Of a stretch of DNA of 11,062 nt, positions 6,631 through 11,062 are shown one piece after another; positions within the stretch are counted from its first letter, which is position 1; the number at the start of each line of letters is the position of its first letter. The translations under genes were made by a program, and so were the position numbers. This DNA is from Flavipsychrobacter sp. (GTDB taxonomy: Bacteria > Bacteroidota > Bacteroidia > Chitinophagales > Chitinophagaceae): NCBI GenBank assembly GCA_021156265.1, contig JAJNBR010000076.1, positions 1 through 11,062 on the forward strand, given 5' to 3'. The notes under the pieces are model-generated. The model had not been told where the DNA came from, searched no databases, and worked only from the letters and a program-made list of their open reading frames with translations.

Positions 6631-7755
6631 CTAATAGGTGATGACCTGTTCCTCGATATGCTCTGGCATCTTACGGAATTCGTATTGCTGATTGCGTAGT
6701 TGTGGTTCAAACCCTGCTTCGAGTATAGCTCGCTGAATACCATTGGCTGTAAAGCGGTGTGGCGCACCAGCAGCGCTCACGACATTCTCCTCTATCATGA
6801 TAGAGCCGAAGTCGTTAGCGCCAGCCTGCAGGCATATTTGCGCAATGTGCTTACCCACAGTGAGCCACGATGCCTGGATGTTTTTAACATTAGGCAGCAT
6901 GATACGGCTCATAGCTATCATACGGATGTACTCCTCGCCTGTAGTAAGATTTTTGGTGCCACGTATACGCCTCAGCAGAGTATCAACATCCTGAAAAGTC
7001 CAGGGAATAAATGCGACGAATCCCTTTGCATTTTCTGGCTTTTTGGCTTGTACCTCGCGTATTTTCACCAGGTGCTCAAAGCGTTCTTCCAGCGTTTCTA
7101 CGTGACCGAACATCATTGTTGCACTGGTGGTAAGGCCAATGTTATGCGCTTCATGCATAATGTCAAGCCATTCCTGCGCGCCGCACTTTCCCTTGGATAT
7201 CAGCCTGCGTACACGGTCATTCAAAATCTCTGCACCTGGTCCCGGCATGCTGTCCATGCCGGCTTCTTTCAGTGCCAGTAAGGCTTCGCGGTGCGTAACG
7301 CCGGATACTTTACAGATATGCGCTACTTCGGGTGGGCCTAAGGCGTGGAGTTTAAGATTGGGGTAAAGCTGTTTCAACTGTCGAAACAGATCGGTATAAT
7401 AGTCAAGGCCTAGCTCAGGGTTGTGGCCGCCTTGCAGCAGTAACTGCTCACCACCATATTTGAAGGTTTCTTCAATTTTGACTTTGTAGGTTTCAATATC
7501 GGTTACATATGACTCAGGGTGACCGGGTATGCGGTAAAAGTTGCAGAATTTGCAGTTAGCTACACACACGTTGGTGGTGTTCATATTGCGGTCAATGATC
7601 CAGGTAACCTTTCCATGTGGCACCTGCTTTTTTCGCAGCTCATTGGCTACATACATCAGTTCAGTGAGCGGTGCATGTTCAAAAAGAAAAACCCCCTCTT
7701 CAACGCTCAGGAAATCAAACCGCAAGGCACGCTCGTACAGCCCGGATAATTGCAT
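6631..7755 (-). CDS. mqnC: Cyclic dehypoxanthinyl futalosine synthase (radical SAM)
   Basis: Radical SAM enzyme that cyclises dehypoxanthinyl futalosine in the futalosine route to menaquinone. The 374 residues match MqnC throughout: IIDRNMNTTNVCVANCKFC with the CX3CX2C cluster cysteines 64, 68 and 71, GGEQLLLQGGHNP (101-113), LHALGPPEV, DSMPGPGAEIL, SKGKCGAQEWL, TSATMMFGHVET, AFIPWTFQ and EENVVSAAGA. The IIDRN lead-in and the WTFQ motif favour MqnC over the paralogues MqnE (aminofutalosine synthase) and CofH. The start gives MQLSGLYERALRFDFLS and lies 20 nt after a -7 element. MqnA, MqnB, MqnD and MqnE are not in the window, so the gene is dispersed from the rest of its pathway. The TSUP permease follows on the same strand. 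Confidence 0.92.
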   Translation of the reverse strand: MQLSGLYERALRFDFLSVEEGVFLFEHAPLTELMYVANELRKKQVPHGKVTWIIDRNMNTTNVCVANCKFCNFYRIPGHPESYVTDIETYKVKIEETFKYGGEQLLLQGGHNPELGLDYYTDLFRQLKQLYPNLKLHALGPPEVAHICKVSGVTHREALLALKEAGMDSMPGPGAEILNDRVRRLISKGKCGAQEWLDIMHEAHNIGLTTSATMMFGHVETLEERFEHLVKIREVQAKKPENAKGFVAFIPWTFQDVDTLLRRIRGTKNLTTGEEYIRMIAMSRIMLPNVKNIQASWLTVGKHIAQICLQAGANDFGSIMIEENVVSAAGAPHRFTANGIQRAILEAGFEPQLRNQQYEFRKMPEHIEEQVITY

Positions 7756-7901
7756 CTGCTAATCAGTTAGAACTACAAAATTAGCGTAAAAAGCCTTGCC
7801 TAGCTTAATTTCTCGCAATGCTGGAATAGCGAAATTGAATATCTGAAACCTTGATCAATTTTAACGCTGGCAGGCCCTTAAATTTTTGTTACTTTGTATT
7901 G
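7756..7901. promoter_or_regulatory. Divergent intergenic region between mqnC and the MerR-type gene
   Basis: 146 bp separating two divergent genes. It holds the mqnC -7 element and, for the plus strand, TTACTTTG (7889-7896), one base off TAnnTTTG but only 5 nt before the chosen ATG. A MerR-type protein next to its own divergent promoter region might bind here, but I see no clear dyad of the kind MerR proteins use. Confidence 0.45.
7776..7783 (-). promoter_or_regulatory. Promoter -7 element of mqnC (TAATTTTG)
   Basis: On the minus strand this reads TAATTTTG, an exact TAnnTTTG match, 20 nt before the mqnC ATG. I found no convincing -33 element at the expected distance. Confidence 0.55.
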
Positions 7902-8831
7902 ATGAGTACTGTGGTCCTTTCTCTATTTGGCGATGAGATCATTCCTGAACAGATAAATGCTGTGGGAAAGAGCAGGGCTGCGCGTAAGCCAAAGGTTGAG
8001 CCGGCAAAAAAAGAAGCAGAGCCGGAAACGGTAGAGAACGAGGTCGTTCAGGCTGTCACGGCACAGGAAGTAGCAGAAGTTACAGAGCTAGTGCAGGAAG
8101 TACCAACGCCGCAGCCGATAGAGGAAGAACCTGCGAAAACACCAGAAATAATAAAGGCAGCGCACGAAGTCCCTATCTCAGCGCCGCACCCGACACAGGA
8201 AGCACTTGCCAAAGCACGGGAAGTAATGCGAGCAGCGCACGAGACGCCAGTGTCCCAGTCGACACCGGAGGAGTCTCTGAAGGGCGTAGAAGAAATACAG
8301 GCAGTGCGCGAGACGGCAATGCCTGCACCACTGCTAATACCTGAGGTGCCAGCGAGAATAGTAAAAGCGAGCGAGGTAACAAAGGTAGAAGAGAAAAAGC
8401 GTAAGCCTGCGACTAAAAAAGAAAAACCAGCAGCTAAGAAGACCGCAGTAAAAGCGGTTAAAAAGGAAATTGTAAAAAGAGAAAAACCAGAAGCGCGGGC
8501 CATCCTGGAAGGCTGGACGCCAGATAAGCAATACTATTCCATTGGCGAAGTGGCCGGCTTGTTCTATGTGGCCACATCTCATATTCGTTTTTGGACAAAT
8601 GAATTTGCCCTGAAAGTGCGTACTACGCGTAAAGGTGATCGCCTATATTCGCCCGAGCAGATCAACGAATTGCGTACTATTTACCATCTGGTAAAAGAAA
8701 AAGGCTATACCATAGCCGGAGCCAAGGCCCGACTGAAGGATGCGAAAAAAACGCCTGTTCAGACACTCGATTTAAAGCAATCCCTCCTGCAGCTTAGAAA
8801 TAAATTGGTGGATATCAAGAACCAGCTTTAG
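7902..8831 (+). CDS. MerR-type HTH protein with long charged repeat-bearing N-terminal region
   Basis: Probable DNA-binding protein of 309 residues. Residues about 211-280 (YYSIGEVAGLFYVATSHIRF, then WTNEF and a basic wing with RLYSPEQI) form a MerR-type winged helix-turn-helix of the kind seen in many Bacteroidota proteins, where the domain is usually near the N-terminus of a short protein. Here it is preceded by some 200 low-complexity residues: LSLFGDE (6-12), an acidic Glu/Val/Pro/Ala-rich stretch, about three degenerate repeats of 24-25 residues (82-155) and a Lys/Ala/Pro-rich segment (164-196) that resembles a histone H1 tail. A short helix with LLQLRNKL ends the protein. No effector-binding domain is present. 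I chose the ATG at 7902; one at 7851 would add 17 unconserved-looking residues and lies upstream of a possible -7 element. The exported thioredoxin-fold gene begins at the base after its stop. Targets are unknown. Confidence 0.82.
   Translation: MSTVVLSLFGDEIIPEQINAVGKSRAARKPKVEPAKKEAEPETVENEVVQAVTAQEVAEVTELVQEVPTPQPIEEEPAKTPEIIKAAHEVPISAPHPTQEALAKAREVMRAAHETPVSQSTPEESLKGVEEIQAVRETAMPAPLLIPEVPARIVKASEVTKVEEKKRKPATKKEKPAAKKTAVKAVKKEIVKREKPEARAILEGWTPDKQYYSIGEVAGLFYVATSHIRFWTNEFALKVRTTRKGDRLYSPEQINELRTIYHLVKEKGYTIAGAKARLKDAKKTPVQTLDLKQSLLQLRNKLVDIKNQL
8145..8366 (+). repeat. Degenerate tandem repeats inside the MerR-type gene
   Basis: About three imperfect units of 72-78 bp encode EIIKAAHEVPIS..., EVMRAAHETPVS... 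and EIQAVRETAMPA.... The DNA of units one and two shares GCAGCGCACGA at the same place, and unit three has the related GCAGTGCGCGA. This suggests growth by duplication followed by drift. Confidence 0.6.
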
Positions 8832-9347
8832 ATGAGAAAAATATTTGTGATAGCAGCTTTGATGATGATGAATTTAACCATTACGGCACAGGATAAGTAC
8901 GAAACAACAACTGATGAAAAGAATGGATCGGTCGTATACCGTGGCAACATTAGTTTTGCCGACCTGGAGCAGGAAAAGACATTTAACTGGTTGCGGCAAG
9001 GTGCACAAGCATACGAGCCGGATGCTGCCAGTATCGAACTTCTGAAAGAAAATCTATCACAATACAGGCTTATTACCTTTATGGGCACCTGGTGCGACGA
9101 TTCTCACGTACTCATTCCCCAGCTATACAAAGTGCTGACCGATGCCCGTTTCCCAATGGAGGAGCTGACGATGTATGGTGTTGACCGCACAAAGACAACG
9201 ACCGATGGTGCACATACGCAATATAGCATCAACCTTGTGCCTACAGTCATCGTGCTTCGTAATGGTAAGGAGGTAGGACGTATAACAGAAAGTCCCCGCA
9301 AGAGTCTCGAAGCCGACCTTGCGAATATTATCCGCGCCAACAAGTAG
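8832..9347 (+). CDS. Exported monothiol thioredoxin-fold protein (WCxDS)
   Basis: Thioredoxin-like protein of 171 residues. Residues 1-20 are a Sec signal peptide (Arg2-Lys3, hydrophobic core, cleavage near ITA/Q), so it acts outside the cytoplasm. The active site is GTWCDDS (85-91): Cys88 is present, but the second cysteine is a serine (Ser91), and Cys88 is the only cysteine of the protein. The cis-proline of the thioredoxin fold is Pro137 in LVPTVIV, and a C-terminal helix follows. WCxDS proteins are common in Bacteroidota. With one cysteine it cannot form an internal disulfide, so dithiol reduction is unlikely; a mixed-disulfide, thiol-holding or non-redox role is possible. The ATG directly follows the stop of the MerR-type gene, so translation is probably coupled. 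There is no obvious terminator after it, only a 4-bp stem at 9360-9371. Confidence 0.85.
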   Translation: MRKIFVIAALMMMNLTITAQDKYETTTDEKNGSVVYRGNISFADLEQEKTFNWLRQGAQAYEPDAASIELLKENLSQYRLITFMGTWCDDSHVLIPQLYKVLTDARFPMEELTMYGVDRTKTTTDGAHTQYSINLVPTVIVLRNGKEVGRITESPRKSLEADLANIIRANK

Positions 9348-9363
9348 TTACCTTTTCTAAGGC

Positions 9364-9394
9364 TTTAGCCTCTGCCTAGTAATGGTTACATTTG
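9364..9394 (+). promoter_or_regulatory. Promoter of hutH (-33 TTTA / -7 TACATTTG)
   Basis: TACATTTG (9387-9394) fits TAnnTTTG exactly; TTTA (9364-9367) is one base off the -33 TTTG with a 19-nt spacer. The -7 element ends 17 nt before the ATG at 9412. It overlaps an alternative in-frame ATG at 9382, which would therefore not be in the mRNA. Confidence 0.65.
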
Positions 9395-9411
9395 CAACCA
9401 AATTTAGCTGC

Positions 9412-10896
9412 ATGCAACTACCTGAGCACATATCTATAGACATATTGAAAAGCTGGGGCGATAAACTTGCCCTGTCTGCAGGCGCTAACGAACGCATAGC
9501 AACCAACCGTGCTTACCTCGAGAATATATTGAAAGGTGGCAACACCTATTACGGTATAAATACCGGTTTCGGATCGTTGTGTAATGTTCGTGTAGAATCC
9601 AACGAATTGGCGCAGTTACAGGAAAACCTTGTGTGCTCGCATGCCTGCGGTATGGGCGATGAGGTTCCTGAGGAGATTGTAAGGCTAATGCTGCTGCTTA
9701 AAATACACGGACTGAGCCAGGGATACAGCGGTGTGCGTCCTGAGATCGTACAAAGGCTTGCCGATTTTTACAATCTGGGCATTCATCCCATAGTATTTGA
9801 ACTAGGCTCACTTGGCGCTTCGGGCGACCTGGCGCCTTTGGCCCATTTAAGTTTGCCGCTGTTTGGGAAAGGTAGGGTCCGTTATAAAGGTCAGGTGCGT
9901 GATGCTGCAGCAGTGTTGAAAGAGACCAACCTGGAACCAATGCCATTGTCTGCGAAAGAAGGCCTTGCATTGTTGAATGGTACACAATTTATGAGCAGCT
10001 ACGGCTCCTGGGCATTGATGGCAGCTAAAAGGTTGTCTGTTTGGGCCGATGTGATCGGCGCTTTGTCGGTAGATGGGTTTGCCTCAAAAAGTGAACCTTT
10101 CCGTCACTCTATTCACCGGGTCCGCCCGCATAAAGGACAGATAGATACAGCTGCACGCATGCTGCAATTGTTGCAGGGCAGCGGTATTCAAACACTGGAG
10201 AAGAAACAGGTACAAGACCCGTATTCTTTCCGCTGCATACCACAGGTTCATGGTGCCACCAAGGACGTGATCGATACGGTAGCGAACGTGGTAGAAATAG
10301 AGATCAACGCTGTAACCGATAACCCTATCGTATTTCACGATGAAGATGTGATTGTAAGTGGTGGTAATTTCCATGGCCAGCCCTTAGCATTGCATCTCGA
10401 TTTCCTGGCTATTGCTATGGCAGAACTTGCTAATATTTCTGAACGCCGCACTTATTTGCTAATAAGCGGTCAGCGCGACTTGCCGCCATTCCTGGCGCCT
10501 GATGCAGGTCTAAACAGCGGTTTTATGATTGCGCAGTATACAGCCGCTGCTATCGTTAGTCAAAACAAACACTTGTGTATGCCGGCTTCTGTGGACAGCA
10601 TTGTAAGCAGCAATGGCCAGGAAGACCATGTGAGTATGGGTGCAAACGCTGCAACCAAGCTGCGTAAGGTGATATTGAACGTACAGCGTGTGTTGGGTAT
10701 TGAATTGCTTACTGCGGTACAAGCCATTGATTTTCGCCGTCCCGGCAAAACATCACCAGTGTTGCAGCAGGTGTACGAAGCGTTGCGAAAAGAAATTTCG
10801 TTCATGAAACAAGACAGGATTCTTCACGACGACCTGGTAGCAGCAGAGCGTTTCCTGGATAAAGACGCAGAAATATTTACAGGTAAGCTTAACTAG
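9412..10896 (+). CDS. hutH: Histidine ammonia-lyase
   Basis: Removes ammonia from L-histidine to give trans-urocanate, the first step of histidine use. The 494 residues are full length. The Ala136-Ser137-Gly138 triad in GSLGASGDLAPLAHLSLPL cyclises to the MIO electrophile. Other active-site landmarks are Tyr47 in YYGINTGFG, SHACGMG (76-82), Asn190 in LLNGTQ, VQDPYSFRCIPQVHG (267-281), GGNFHG (318-322 region) and Glu404 in NGQEDHVSMG. The SH pair and the Glu404 position favour a histidine enzyme over phenylalanine or tyrosine ammonia-lyase, and the sequence resembles flavobacterial HutH rather than the tyrosine ammonia-lyase of flexirubin clusters. The start at 9412 is preferred because the in-frame ATG at 9382 precedes the promoter -7 element. 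hutU, hutI and hutG/F are not in the window, so the gene stands apart from the rest of its pathway. Its stop overlaps that of a convergent gene. Confidence 0.94.
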   Translation: MQLPEHISIDILKSWGDKLALSAGANERIATNRAYLENILKGGNTYYGINTGFGSLCNVRVESNELAQLQENLVCSHACGMGDEVPEEIVRLMLLLKIHGLSQGYSGVRPEIVQRLADFYNLGIHPIVFELGSLGASGDLAPLAHLSLPLFGKGRVRYKGQVRDAAAVLKETNLEPMPLSAKEGLALLNGTQFMSSYGSWALMAAKRLSVWADVIGALSVDGFASKSEPFRHSIHRVRPHKGQIDTAARMLQLLQGSGIQTLEKKQVQDPYSFRCIPQVHGATKDVIDTVANVVEIEINAVTDNPIVFHDEDVIVSGGNFHGQPLALHLDFLAIAMAELANISERRTYLLISGQRDLPPFLAPDAGLNSGFMIAQYTAAAIVSQNKHLCMPASVDSIVSSNGQEDHVSMGANAATKLRKVILNVQRVLGIELLTAVQAIDFRRPGKTSPVLQQVYEALRKEISFMKQDRILHDDLVAAERFLDKDAEIFTGKLN

Positions 10897-11062
10897 ATCA
10901 GTTTATAATTTTTATAGCTGAAGTTCAGGCCGAGGTATTTATCGGCAAAAGACTTCAGCTTTTCTTTTGTAGAGAGGTTGTTGAATGATATGTCGTAATC
11001 AAACTTCCAGTTTGTTTTATTGATACGGTCTTGCATCACTTTTGGATGCGTGCCTTGGAATA
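10893..11062 (-). CDS. C-terminal end of an unrecognised gene (runs off the window)
   Basis: On the minus strand a frame is open from the window edge to a TAG at 10895-10893, giving the last 55 residues of a protein (FQGTHPKVMQDRINKTNWKF, then DYDISFNNLSTKEKLKSFAD and KYLGLNFSYKNYKLI). The other two frames of that strand have early stops. The peptide is basic and has ordinary composition (Trp, Tyr, Phe, Asp, Lys), as expected for real coding sequence. I do not recognise the family from this tail; a sugar-modifying or glycosyltransferase-like protein is conceivable but unsupported. It is convergent with hutH and overlaps it by 4 bp at CTAG. Confidence 0.7.
   Translation of the reverse strand, partial: FQGTHPKVMQDRINKTNWKFDYDISFNNLSTKEKLKSFADKYLGLNFSYKNYKLI

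Noticed and set aside
6631..7755. MqnE or F420 CofH identity for the radical SAM gene
   Set aside because: The IIDRN lead-in, CKFCNFYR and IPWTFQ motifs fit MqnC better than either paralogue.
7851..7901. Longer MerR-type protein starting at 7851
   Set aside because: The 17 extra residues are hydrophobic and unlike the charged arm, and this start lies upstream of a possible -7 element. Not fully excluded.
9360..9371. AGGC-TTTA-GCCT hairpin as terminator of the thioredoxin-fold gene
   Set aside because: Only 4 bp of stem and no U-tract; it overlaps the hutH -33 region.
9382..9411. Longer HutH starting at the ATG at 9382
   Set aside because: The extra codons cover the TACATTTG promoter element, so this ATG would be upstream of the transcription start; the 10 added residues are not HutH-like.
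9412..10896. Tyrosine or phenylalanine ammonia-lyase of a flexirubin/aryl polyene cluster
   Set aside because: Motifs SHACGMG, VQDPYSFRCIPQVHG and NGQEDHVSMG follow HutH, and no pigment genes are adjacent.

Overview
The window looks like ordinary chromosome from a Bacteroidota bacterium, most likely a member of the Chitinophagales (inferred). The evidence is several copies of the Bacteroidota -7 promoter element TAnnTTTG very close to start codons, almost no Shine-Dalgarno sequences, and protein versions typical of that phylum: a two-domain Nfu, a HutH with SHACGMG, a WCxDS thioredoxin, and a C-terminal MerR-type helix-turn-helix. I see no insertion sequence, phage gene, CRISPR array, tRNA or rRNA. 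No gene-free stretch exceeds 300 bases.

Bases 1-1799 hold an iron-sulfur cluster assembly operon, iscS (5' end cut off by the window) - iscU - iscA, closed by a perfect 46-bp palindrome that acts as a terminator. Bases 1808-2722 hold two small genes on the minus strand for unrecognised exported proteins. Bases 2902-3492 hold nfu, a second Fe-S gene, followed by a textbook terminator. Bases 3583-5827 hold manC (GDP-mannose synthesis) and a methionine-type aminotransferase only 4 nt apart. On the minus strand, 7755-5832, mqnC (futalosine route to menaquinone) is followed by a TSUP-family membrane permease. A 146-bp divergent region then leads to a plus-strand pair (7902-9347): a MerR-type DNA-binding protein with a long charged, repeat-bearing N-terminal region, and an exported monothiol thioredoxin-fold protein whose start codon directly follows the MerR stop codon. 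hutH (histidine ammonia-lyase) has its own promoter and meets, tail to tail, a minus-strand gene that runs off the right edge.

Functionally, IscS supplies sulfur, IscU is the scaffold, and IscA and Nfu carry clusters to apo-proteins. MqnC in this window is itself a [4Fe-4S] radical SAM enzyme and so a likely client. The other genes are unlinked housekeeping metabolism. I did not find a new multi-gene system. The features most worth a second look are the small exported pair inside the Fe-S region, the repeat- and lysine-rich MerR protein with an LSLF motif near its N-terminus, a possible 7-codon coupling ORF between iscU and iscA, and the compact gene ends and promoters.
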